From Planctomycetota bacterium (GTDB taxonomy: Bacteria > Planctomycetota > PUPC01 > JACPCR01), in NCBI GenBank assembly GCA_030740295.1, contig JASLXP010001316.1:1-23976 (forward strand): 23,976 bases of DNA. Reading direction: 5' to 3'. The translations under genes were made by a program, and so were the position numbers. Of this stretch, positions 15,549 to 22,992 are shown one piece after another. The notes under the pieces are model-generated. The model saw only the letters and a list, made by a program, of their open reading frames with translations. It had not been told where the DNA came from and searched no databases. Position 1 is the stretch's first letter. Every line of letters starts with the position of its first letter.

Positions 15549-18500
15549 CTACTCACCAATCCTGAGCACCACCTGGTCGCCTGCGGGCACTTCCAGCAGT
15601 GCCGGGCTCTGTGACGTCAGCGTGAAGAAGCGAGACTTCTCGATCGTGCACTTCATCAGCTTATCGGTCGGGTTGTGCACGGTCAGCAGGAACTTCTTCG
15701 GCCCCGTCTGCGCCAGAGCAATTACTGCCTCCGGCTGATCGCACGTGAAAGGATGGCCGACAAAAAGTCGTTGGGCCTTACCATCGAACTGCACGTGCGT
15801 GTAAGCGACGCCTTCTACCGAGCCTATTGGCCGATACCTTCGTGCTGCCATGTCGTAATGTATGGCCGACCACCTCGAATTCAGGTTCCTCACCTGCACA
15901 GGCAGGAAGGCCGGGAATTCGCCTCGCGGGGGAGCGAGTGTCCCTGCGAAGCCCTTCCCTTCGCCGTCCAGTGCGAGGACGTAGACACTGGAGACCGCCT
16001 TCCCCGACTGTACTTGGATTCTGTAGCCCGGCGTTCCGTCGAGACCCATTACATCGCGGAACCTCTCCACATATTCCGGCGTGGGCGGTCTGTCCCACGG
16101 CGTGGAGAGCGTCAAGTATTCGTATGCGAACCTCTCCCCCCGCCGGTGCTTTCCCGCCGGCACATCCAGAAAGACTTCGAGGTGCTGCAACTTGCCTCCT
16201 CCATACCGGTAACCGAATGGCCCGCCGCTCAGAGGAAAAAGCGCTAAAGCCGGGCCATGTGTGAGCGGATATCCGGTCCAGACGTAGGCCCCCACGGGAA
16301 GCGGTCCACTGCGACGATTAGAGAACGGCCGCTTCGGCGCGGAGCAGAACACAGGCGGTACTTCCTCCCCGTTCCGGCATACCGCAAGCACGCTCGTATC
16401 CTTGCCCGCCACGTAGTTGCCCACGGCGATCGGGTATCCGCCGTCCCAGAGCGACACGTCCCGCAGCAACTCGATCTCGCCCTTGACGTGAAACACGACC
16501 GCCTGGTTGGCCGGCGGTCCGAGATACCCGGCGTCATAGGGGCGGCTCACCCTGACCCTGGCCCGCATCACCTTGTTCGGGGCCGATCGCCGCTGCACTG
16601 ATTCGCGCAGGGGAACGATCTCCGATGGGTACGTCCGTTCGTAGAGGAAGTCGTTGATCACGATATCAACTGACGCCATGGTGCGGAGTGACCGCCTCGC
16701 CGCGTAGCTCGATCCCTCGAAAGCGATTGGGGACTGGAAAGGGGTCTTAACACCGGGAATCCGGTCGAAACGAACCGTCGGGTACATGGTCACTTTACCC
16801 GTACCACCGGGGCGATGGATATTGTGCGTTCCGTCGAAGAAAGGGAAGAACGGGCGGCCGTCGTCGCAGACGGGAGGATGGGAGACCGGCACCGCGCTCC
16901 AGCTCTTCTGAAACTCGAACACGCCTAATGTGTTCCGCCTGTCGCCGCACCAGACCTGCTGAAAATTGTGGTTCCGTGTGTGGTACGTCCCACCTACGGC
17001 CCGGCGACCTTTCAGGTCGGTCACAATCAGCGAAAAGTATTGTTGCTGTTGCTTTGTCAGCTCCAGAACCCGTGCAAAGGATTTGGCGCCGTTGGGCAGG
17101 AAACGGAACCGGGTCTTGTCGCCGTCCAGGATTCTGACCTCCTTCAGGCCGGCATCGGATGAGACCTTGAACTGAAGCCGGGATCGGTACCGGGTGTAAT
17201 CCCACAGGTTGCCGATGTAATCGTAGTGGTGTGCCCCTGCCTGCTGCCACGCCTCAATGACGGGTCCCTCTGTTGCGTAAGACTCAGGCGTCACAGTCGT
17301 GCCCGCCCCGAGACGCTCCCCGAGTGTGGATAAATCGCTCGCCAGCAGCACGGTGTGTCCCAGGTCCTTCTCCCGCACAGCGGCCAACTGATCCGCTGAG
17401 TCCATCACGCTGATGGCGATCGGGTTTGGCCACTCTCCGTTGCCCACCAGCTCGGTGTACTCGGTGACCAGCTCTTCCGCGTTCCGGCCGTCTTCACTCG
17501 TGAAGACCGGCACGCTGTCGTAATCGATGTGTGCCCAGAATGGGGTGTCACATTGTCCGGTCCGGAAGAAGCCCGTCGTGCTGTTCGCGATTGGATTCGA
17601 ATGGTGCAGAAACGCGACCTGGAAGCCGGACCGTTTGTCCCGGCCCGGTATTCTGCTCAGCTTGAACTTGCGTGTGCCGGGTACCAGCATCCACTCCGCC
17701 GGCAGTTTCACCTTTGCGGAAAACACATAACGCCAGGCTTCGTCCTCGTCCTGGTACGCGATCCCGGGCGCAAGGAGCAGCTTGTCATCGGACAGCCGCG
17801 CGCACTCCTCCTGCTCCTTGCTGAACGCCTCGTAGTCAAGATGGTTGAAGTCCTCGAGGAACACGATGAAGTCCCACCCCTCCCGGCGTGCGACCTTCCC
17901 GTATTCCGCAACCGTGCTCTTCCCCGTCGAATAATTTGTCCGAGGCCCAACCACACCGTGGAAGCCCTTCCGAGGTGTGGCGAAACGAAATGCATTCCCG
18001 GACAGCGGCGGGAGCTCTAAGAATCGTCTCTCGGCAAACTGACTCGCCTTATGAGTCCCCCCGCCCAGCTTCTCGCTCCTGAGGGACGGCGCGCTCAACC
18101 AGTGGTACGTGTTAAGCAGGAGCTTCCCCATATGGCTTGGCTGATCCAGAAGTCCCTTCTCCAGGACGATCATCTCATGGCCCGGCGCCAGCCCTCCCAT
18201 GAACGTGTAGGGAGCGTTTATGGCACAGAAGGCCAACCGTCCTCCGGATGGCAGCTCGCGAATGGCGTACAGGGGAACATTCTCGGCGACGCCTTTCTTC
18301 CTCATATGGCGATCAACGCTTTCGAAGCCGTATGAGTGCGGCTTTGAGTAGGAACTTGGCCCCCCATGCAGGACGACCGACCAGCTCTTGTCCACCGCGA
18401 ACGCATCGGTAGTGGGGTTCCAGACGTGGGCAGGATCGTGGTACACGGGGTACCAGATCCGTGTGATCCCCTTCGTGACCGGGCTTTCGATGACGCTCGT

Positions 18501-19019
18501 GGTCGTCGCGTACCGCAGCTTGATCTGTGTTGCCGCGATTCCCTCCGCGTTGTGCACGCTGTCCGTCAATCGCGTGAAGCCGTAAGGGCCTAGAAAGTGC
18601 ATCAGGCTCGAATAGCGAAAAGGCCCGGGCCAGTCCGTCATCAGTATGCCACCCCCTTCGTCTAGATATCTCCTGAGAAGCAGCACGCTCTTCTTCCACT
18701 CCTCGGTCGGCTTCTGTTCCTTATCGTTCCAATTGGGCACCGATGCGAAGACCAGCGTGTTGTACTTGGAGATGAGATCCCACGCGATGTCTTGGTGCCT
18801 CACCATACTTACCGTGAATCCCCGCTGCTCCAGAACCGCCAGGTACCTTTTCGTATGCCGGTGACTCAGATGCCCGGTATTCCAGAACAGGAAGAGCACC
18901 GCGGGCTTTGCTACCTCAGACTCCTTCGGCGCTGTCGTATCCTCACAGTCGGCCGACTTGAAAGCCGTGCCAGCGACGAAAGCTACGAGCAACGCTCTGT
19001 GAAGAACGGTGGTTTTCAT
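15549..19019 (-). CDS. giant exported protein, GATase-like + degenerate PHP-like domains (paralogue B)
   Basis: A 1156-residue paralogue of the 6285-9776 product. It begins with a signal peptide (MKTTVLHRALLVAFVAGTAF, cut probably just after) and a short Thr/Glu linker. The order of blocks repeats that of paralogue A: KPAVLFLFWN and YNTLVFASVPN...LDEGGGILMTD (GATase-like, about 38-330), then GPRTNYSTGKSTVAEY, DFIVFLEDFNHLDY and DDKLLLAPGI (PHP-like). These are followed by LWDYTRYRS, VTDLKGRRAV, WCGDRRN, LDGEGKGFAG, FVGHPFT and VHNPTDK. As in A, the PHP metal histidines are not conserved. The start at 19019 is preferred to 19079 because it opens the signal peptide. Downstream on the same strand is the heparinase II/III gene, so an operon is likely. 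The DUF4091 gene is transcribed divergently. Molecular function is unknown. Confidence 0.85.
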   Translation of the reverse strand: MKTTVLHRALLVAFVAGTAFKSADCEDTTAPKESEVAKPAVLFLFWNTGHLSHRHTKRYLAVLEQRGFTVSMVRHQDIAWDLISKYNTLVFASVPNWNDKEQKPTEEWKKSVLLLRRYLDEGGGILMTDWPGPFRYSSLMHFLGPYGFTRLTDSVHNAEGIAATQIKLRYATTTSVIESPVTKGITRIWYPVYHDPAHVWNPTTDAFAVDKSWSVVLHGGPSSYSKPHSYGFESVDRHMRKKGVAENVPLYAIRELPSGGRLAFCAINAPYTFMGGLAPGHEMIVLEKGLLDQPSHMGKLLLNTYHWLSAPSLRSEKLGGGTHKASQFAERRFLELPPLSGNAFRFATPRKGFHGVVGPRTNYSTGKSTVAEYGKVARREGWDFIVFLEDFNHLDYEAFSKEQEECARLSDDKLLLAPGIAYQDEDEAWRYVFSAKVKLPAEWMLVPGTRKFKLSRIPGRDKRSGFQVAFLHHSNPIANSTTGFFRTGQCDTPFWAHIDYDSVPVFTSEDGRNAEELVTEYTELVGNGEWPNPIAISVMDSADQLAAVREKDLGHTVLLASDLSTLGERLGAGTTVTPESYATEGPVIEAWQQAGAHHYDYIGNLWDYTRYRSRLQFKVSSDAGLKEVRILDGDKTRFRFLPNGAKSFARVLELTKQQQQYFSLIVTDLKGRRAVGGTYHTRNHNFQQVWCGDRRNTLGVFEFQKSWSAVPVSHPPVCDDGRPFFPFFDGTHNIHRPGGTGKVTMYPTVRFDRIPGVKTPFQSPIAFEGSSYAARRSLRTMASVDIVINDFLYERTYPSEIVPLRESVQRRSAPNKVMRARVRVSRPYDAGYLGPPANQAVVFHVKGEIELLRDVSLWDGGYPIAVGNYVAGKDTSVLAVCRNGEEVPPVFCSAPKRPFSNRRSGPLPVGAYVWTGYPLTHGPALALFPLSGGPFGYRYGGGKLQHLEVFLDVPAGKHRRGERFAYEYLTLSTPWDRPPTPEYVERFRDVMGLDGTPGYRIQVQSGKAVSSVYVLALDGEGKGFAGTLAPPRGEFPAFLPVQVRNLNSRWSAIHYDMAARRYRPIGSVEGVAYTHVQFDGKAQRLFVGHPFTCDQPEAVIALAQTGPKKFLLTVHNPTDKLMKCTIEKSRFFTLTSQSPALLEVPAGDQVVLRIGE

Positions 19020-19097
19020 TTGTATTCCATACTTTAAAAAAGGGCGCTCGAAGTCAGGAATTCTGATGGACAAAATCAAGAATGACGGTCTGCCAGC

Positions 19098-19130
19098 CTG
19101 GATTCCATGTTAGAGTATGTGGGAATCCAG
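19098..19130. promoter_or_regulatory. 9-bp perfect dyad between divergent genes
   Basis: CTGGATTCC (19098-19106) and GGAATCCAG (19122-19130) are perfect inverted copies with a 15-nt loop. They lie between the divergent starts of paralogue B (19019) and the DUF4091 gene (19164), where a shared operator would be placed. The loop contains the ATG of the longer version of the DUF4091 frame, which argues for the later start. It could equally be a leader hairpin. Confidence 0.35.
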
Positions 19131-19163
19131 TCTACTCCAGCAGATACCCCCGGAGATTCCACC

Positions 19164-20747
19164 ATGCGCGCTGAGCTCAGAGACAGTCTCGAATTTCTCT
19201 TCCCCGATTCAGAAGTCGGCCCGAAGCCATGTTGTGCGACGTCGCTGGAAGTGGCTCGAGGCGGGACCGTGAGCGTCCACGTCTTGCTCAACGGCCTGGA
19301 AAAGATGAGGACTGTTCGAGCGAGAGTTCGCTGCAAGGACAAGATCCTTCGCGAGGCCAGGTGGTTCCGACTTGTCGATGTGCCGGTGGAGGTCAACACC
19401 GGCCCGGTCGGATTCGTGGAGAAGGAAGGCCAAGAGAACCCGCACGTTATCCGCCGGGCCCCGTACCGAGTGTATGACGCGATGGAACCTGTTGGCGCGA
19501 ACATCAAAGCGTCGTCAGCTACGATGGCTTTCCGCCTTCAGATCCCGATAGCTCGCGACACCAGGCCGGGCCGCCGCGAATATGTCATCGAAGCGCGATG
19601 CGGCAAGGAGCAGCGATCGCTTTCGCTCGACGTCACCGTTTGCAGGCCGGTCATTCCGCCGACAGGCTGCGACAGTTTTCCGTACACGAACTGGTTTTCG
19701 CTGGACTTGATGGCCGAACGGCACGCGCTCGAGCCCTGGAGTAATGCGCATTGGCGGATGATCCGCCGGTACGCGGACCTGATGGCGCACGGGCGTCAGA
19801 ACGCATTCTGGTGCCCTCTCTCCAACGTTTTCAAGGTAGTCCGCGGTAAACCGATCCTGGATCGTGAGCGACTCCGGAAGATCGTCAAGACCTTCACCCG
19901 GGCCGGCATGCACCACATCGAAGGCGGGCACGTGGCGGGCCGAACCGGCGGCGAATGGAATGCGACTACTTTCGACATCGGCCTCACCAAGGTCCCTGGA
20001 ACGTCCGTTGAGGGCAATGCTGTCCTTGCCGGGATCTGTGGACAGTTGATGGAAGAGATCGAGCGCAACGGTTGGCGCGACCGATGGATTCAACACGTCG
20101 CGGACGAGCCCACAGCAACGAACGCGGCAGACTACCGGATACTTGTGGGAATGGTTCGCAAGTACATGCCGGGCATCCCGATTCTCGATGCGACAATGGA
20201 TCCATCCCTGGCCGGCTCGGTCGATATCTGGTGTCCACAGGCCCAGGAATACCAGAGAAACCGTAAGCGATTCGAGGCCCAGCAGAAGCTCGGAGATCAA
20301 GTGTGGTTTTACACATGCTGTTTTCCAGGCGGCCCGTGGCTGAACCGGCTACTCGACATGGAACTGCTGCGTCCTGCACTTTTCGGATGGGGCGCGGCCC
20401 GTTACGACCTGGAAGGATTCCTGCACTGGGGACTGAACCACTACAGACCCGAGCAGGATCCCTTCGAGCAGAACGTCGTCGGGCACGGGGGCGGCAACTG
20501 CCTCCCCGCGGGCGACACGCACATCATCTATCCGGGAACAGGCGGCCCTTACAGCAGTCTTCGCCTCGAAGCCCAACGAGAAGGCACTGAAGACTTCGAG
20601 CTTTTCCGTAAGCTCAAAGACCGCGACCCAAAGGCCGCCAACCCGATCATCCGGAGAGCGTTCAGAGGATTTGACAATTACACCAGGAACGTGAAGACGT
20701 TCCGCTCCGCAAGGAAGCAACTGCTCGAGCGCGTTGCCGGCTTGTAG
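19164..20747 (+). CDS. DUF4091 / glycoside hydrolase 123-like protein
   Basis: A 527-residue protein with an N-terminal beta-sandwich (about 1-165, for example YVIEARCGKEQRSLSLDVTV) and a TIM-barrel-like domain. The hallmarks of DUF4091/GH123 are present: the paired acid HVADEPT with Asp314-Glu315 and, near the C-terminus, YPGTGGPYSSLRLEAQREGT followed by EDFELF. GH123 enzymes remove N-acetylgalactosamine by substrate-assisted catalysis with an Asp-Glu pair; DUF4091 members mostly lack a tested activity. No signal peptide is visible, so it may act on imported oligosaccharides. The ATG at 19164 follows CGGAGATTCCACC and is preferred to the ATG at 19107, which falls in a hairpin loop. The context of a heparinase-type lyase unit on the opposite strand supports a carbohydrate role. 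Confidence 0.85.
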   Translation: MRAELRDSLEFLFPDSEVGPKPCCATSLEVARGGTVSVHVLLNGLEKMRTVRARVRCKDKILREARWFRLVDVPVEVNTGPVGFVEKEGQENPHVIRRAPYRVYDAMEPVGANIKASSATMAFRLQIPIARDTRPGRREYVIEARCGKEQRSLSLDVTVCRPVIPPTGCDSFPYTNWFSLDLMAERHALEPWSNAHWRMIRRYADLMAHGRQNAFWCPLSNVFKVVRGKPILDRERLRKIVKTFTRAGMHHIEGGHVAGRTGGEWNATTFDIGLTKVPGTSVEGNAVLAGICGQLMEEIERNGWRDRWIQHVADEPTATNAADYRILVGMVRKYMPGIPILDATMDPSLAGSVDIWCPQAQEYQRNRKRFEAQQKLGDQVWFYTCCFPGGPWLNRLLDMELLRPALFGWGAARYDLEGFLHWGLNHYRPEQDPFEQNVVGHGGGNCLPAGDTHIIYPGTGGPYSSLRLEAQREGTEDFELFRKLKDRDPKAANPIIRRAFRGFDNYTRNVKTFRSARKQLLERVAGL

Positions 20748-20759
20748 CTTGCCTTGAGT

Positions 20760-20810
20760 TGGCCCAAAGTTGGGCTTCAGGCGCAGCCGAAGTCACCCGA
20801 CTTTGGGCCA
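20760..20810. terminator. strong stem-loop, candidate terminator
   Basis: The arms TGGCCCAAAGTTGGG (20760-20774) and CCCGACTTTGGGCCA (20796-20810) pair over 15 bp with a single G-U. An inner CTTC/GAAG pair (20775-20778 with 20789-20792) continues the stem across a 3-nt bulge. It stands 12 bp after the stop of the DUF4091 gene and before the URO-D gene on the same strand. There is no T-run, so it may instead be a palindromic repeat or an attenuating intercistronic hairpin. Confidence 0.5.
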
Positions 20811-20889
20811 TGAGCACCTCCGCCCGCCGGGCGAGAGCAAGCGGTCACGCAGCGGACAGTCCGTAATCGAAGAAAGGAACGAGAGGGTA

Positions 20890-21921
20890 ATGATGACTCA
20901 TCGAGAACGCGTCACACGGGCCATCGAGCGCACGGGCCCTGACCGCATACCAATCTACCACTGCCCGTTTCCCGGAACGCTGGCGAGACACGGCCGGAAA
21001 CTCGTCGATTTGCTCAATGGTCTTTCCGATGACTTTGCCGCCGACGGGTTCTCGGTGCCGCAGCCGGCGCAGGCGAATGCCCCGAAAATTGAGATCTACA
21101 CGGATGAATGGGGGAGTGTGTGGCATCGGCTACGCGGCTACACGGCCGGCGAGGTCCGGGAATTTCCGCTGGCATCATGGGATTCCTTCAAAGATTACGC
21201 GTTTCCAAAGCTGCCCTCCTTCGAACGCGTCGAGGAGCGCATGCGGCGCACCGGACACAGGTGGTACGAATTCGGCTATCCGTACGGACTGAATCTCTTC
21301 GAACAGATGCAATTCCTCCGGGGGATCGAAAACCTGTACATGGATTTGGGCGAAGACCGGGACGAAGTGCACGAGCTAGCCGACCGGCTGGTGGATCACT
21401 ACATCGCCGGCATTCAGCGTTGCCTGAAGAATGATGCCGACGGGTACATGTTCTCGGACGACTGGGGATCGCAAAACGCGTTACTGATCCATCCCGACAA
21501 ATGGCGGTCGTTTTTCAAGCCGCGCTACAAGAAGATGATTGATGTCGTCAAGAATGGCGGACGTCATGTGTGGTTCCATTCGGATGGCTTCATCATCGAT
21601 GTGCTGGATGATTTTGTAGAGCTCGGCGTCGATGTGCTGAATCCACAGCATCACATCATGGACAACGCCACGGTGGCGAGCCATATCGGCGGCAAAGTCT
21701 GCCTGCTCTCGGATCTGGATCGCCAGCACATTCTTCCCGAAGGGACTGCCGGGGAGATCGAGGAACACGTGCGGGAAGTCACTCGACTATTCGGCAACCA
21801 CAACGGCGGGCTGATCCTGCGCGGTGAATTAGGGCCCGAAGTTCCGTATGAGAATATCCAGGCCATGTATGGCGCATTCGAGAAATACCGCGACTATCCA
21901 TTGAATGGATCAGACGGATGA
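20890..21921 (+). CDS. uroporphyrinogen-decarboxylase (URO-D) family protein, methyltransferase-like
   Basis: A 343-residue URO-D-fold protein of the type that groups with corrinoid-dependent methyltransferases (MtaA-like) rather than HemE. It shows RERVTRAIERTGPDRIP at the start, TDEWGSVWHR near 71, YMFSDDWGSQNALLI near 186, WRSFFKPRYKKMID near 205, VWFHSDG (228-233), DVLNPQHH near 248 and a closing GPEVPYENIQAMYGAFEKY. In MtaA the zinc site includes His-x-Cys; here the equivalent is His230-Ser-Asp232, so thiol activation as in MtaA may not apply. The first ATG at 20770 is rejected because that frame runs through the stem-loop; the ATG at 20890 follows AAAGGAAC/GAGAGGG. It is cytoplasmic. 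The 3' end overlaps the end of the convergent DUF362 gene by 12 bp. Confidence 0.88.
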   Translation: MMTHRERVTRAIERTGPDRIPIYHCPFPGTLARHGRKLVDLLNGLSDDFAADGFSVPQPAQANAPKIEIYTDEWGSVWHRLRGYTAGEVREFPLASWDSFKDYAFPKLPSFERVEERMRRTGHRWYEFGYPYGLNLFEQMQFLRGIENLYMDLGEDRDEVHELADRLVDHYIAGIQRCLKNDADGYMFSDDWGSQNALLIHPDKWRSFFKPRYKKMIDVVKNGGRHVWFHSDGFIIDVLDDFVELGVDVLNPQHHIMDNATVASHIGGKVCLLSDLDRQHILPEGTAGEIEEHVREVTRLFGNHNGGLILRGELGPEVPYENIQAMYGAFEKYRDYPLNGSDG

Positions 21922-22899
21922 GGTGACGCCTCTTCTGACACCCATCGGCGGAGGATCTTTACGTTTTTGGGCGTCGACTTTCCCATCTTGGACCCGCCAT
22001 TGTCTTTGCGTCTCGTAATCCTCGTGCGGCTTGAAGTTCTGCGCTACCTCTTGGATTTCATTGCCAAGCACTTCGATGCGAGCCAAGTCCCCGATCCCCA
22101 TGCCGCATTCGTTTGCGTAGTAAATGGAGCCGACCTCGAGCGGCTCGAACCCCATGACCTTCGCGGCGACCGCGTCAGCCGCCACCGGATCGGCGCTCAC
22201 GATAGCCGCTCTCAACGGAACGGGATCCCCTCCGCACGGGCCGTTGCCTTCCATCCCTTCGAAACCGTCTATGACGGCGATGTGCGGCAGCAGGGATTCA
22301 TTGAGCCGGACGATGTTTTTGCCAATGACGCGCACAATTTCGAGCAGCTCCGCCTTAAAGTCTTTGGTGTGGCCGTGCGTCTTCTGCCGGTCTGAATGCG
22401 CCTGTGCGCCCATCATGTTCTTCATGCTGAGGGTGCAGATCGCAAAATTGTGAGTTTTGGCGACGGGCGCAGAAATACGGCAGTCACTCTCCACAGCGGC
22501 CGAACAGATCTTCGCCTCGACCGGCTGTTCCCGCCCGTCGAGCAAAGTGATCGTCTCCCAACGCTCCTCCAGGTTCAGATCGCGAAGGGTTACTGGATAC
22601 TCTTCCTTCAGTTGGCAGTACCCGTAATTCTGCCAGCCATTTCCGGTAGGCCCTGAATCGGCCGTACCTTCGGCCACAACGATCTCATCGGGACCGACTT
22701 CAACCACGAAATCCAGGATTGCCCGCACAGCATCAACGTGTGTGGCGGCCAACTGATTGCCTGTCGTAACAAGATTCGGCTTGATCATGACCTGGCCATG
22801 AATCCTGGGAAGCAGGTCTTCCCTGACCAGCCTCATTGCCTCGAGGATGTTCCGGCGTCGGTCGTCACCGGTGATTAATGCAACTCGACTCTTAGCCAT
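21910..22899 (-). CDS. DUF362-domain protein
   Basis: A 329-residue protein of the DUF362 family. Visible hallmarks are VMIKPNLVTTG (about 38-48), DEIVVAEGTADSG, the KTHNFAICTLSMKNMMG segment, HIAVIDGFEGMEGNGPCGG and ADPVAADAVAAKVMGFEP. The family is widespread in anaerobic and PVC-type bacteria, often fused to ferredoxin domains or found near polysaccharide genes; its reaction is not established. No ferredoxin-type Cys cluster and no signal peptide are seen here. The start is taken at the ATG of MAKSRVALIT (complement of 22897-22899); an upstream ATG at 22923 lies in the repeat array at 22910-22978. The last 12 bp overlap the URO-D gene on the other strand. Confidence 0.88.
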   Translation of the reverse strand: MAKSRVALITGDDRRRNILEAMRLVREDLLPRIHGQVMIKPNLVTTGNQLAATHVDAVRAILDFVVEVGPDEIVVAEGTADSGPTGNGWQNYGYCQLKEEYPVTLRDLNLEERWETITLLDGREQPVEAKICSAAVESDCRISAPVAKTHNFAICTLSMKNMMGAQAHSDRQKTHGHTKDFKAELLEIVRVIGKNIVRLNESLLPHIAVIDGFEGMEGNGPCGGDPVPLRAAIVSADPVAADAVAAKVMGFEPLEVGSIYYANECGMGIGDLARIEVLGNEIQEVAQNFKPHEDYETQRQWRVQDGKVDAQKRKDPPPMGVRRGVTSSV

Positions 22900-22909
22900 T
22901 CTCTGATTT

Positions 22910-22978
22910 GTTCGTCTGTCCATATTCGTCTGTCCATTCTTTCAAGATTTATTCGTCTGTCCCCATTCGTATATCCGT
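22910..22978. repeat. 14-bp-period direct repeats upstream of the DUF362 gene
   Basis: The word ATTCGTCTGTCC recurs with starts at 22910 (first base differs), 22924, 22951 and 22965 (degenerate: ATTCGTATATCC). Spacings are 14, 27 and 14 bp, that is two head-to-tail pairs of a 14-bp unit separated by 13 bp. On the DUF362 coding strand the unit reads GGACAGACGAAT. The array ends about 10 bp before the chosen start codon, so it occupies the leader or promoter region. It could be a regulator-binding array or slipped-strand duplications. Confidence 0.6.
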
Positions 22979-22992
22979 CAGATTGAAAGCCG

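Noticed and set aside
22910..22978. CRISPR-like array
   Set aside because: The repeats are only 12-14 bp, with no spacers of regular length and no cas genes.
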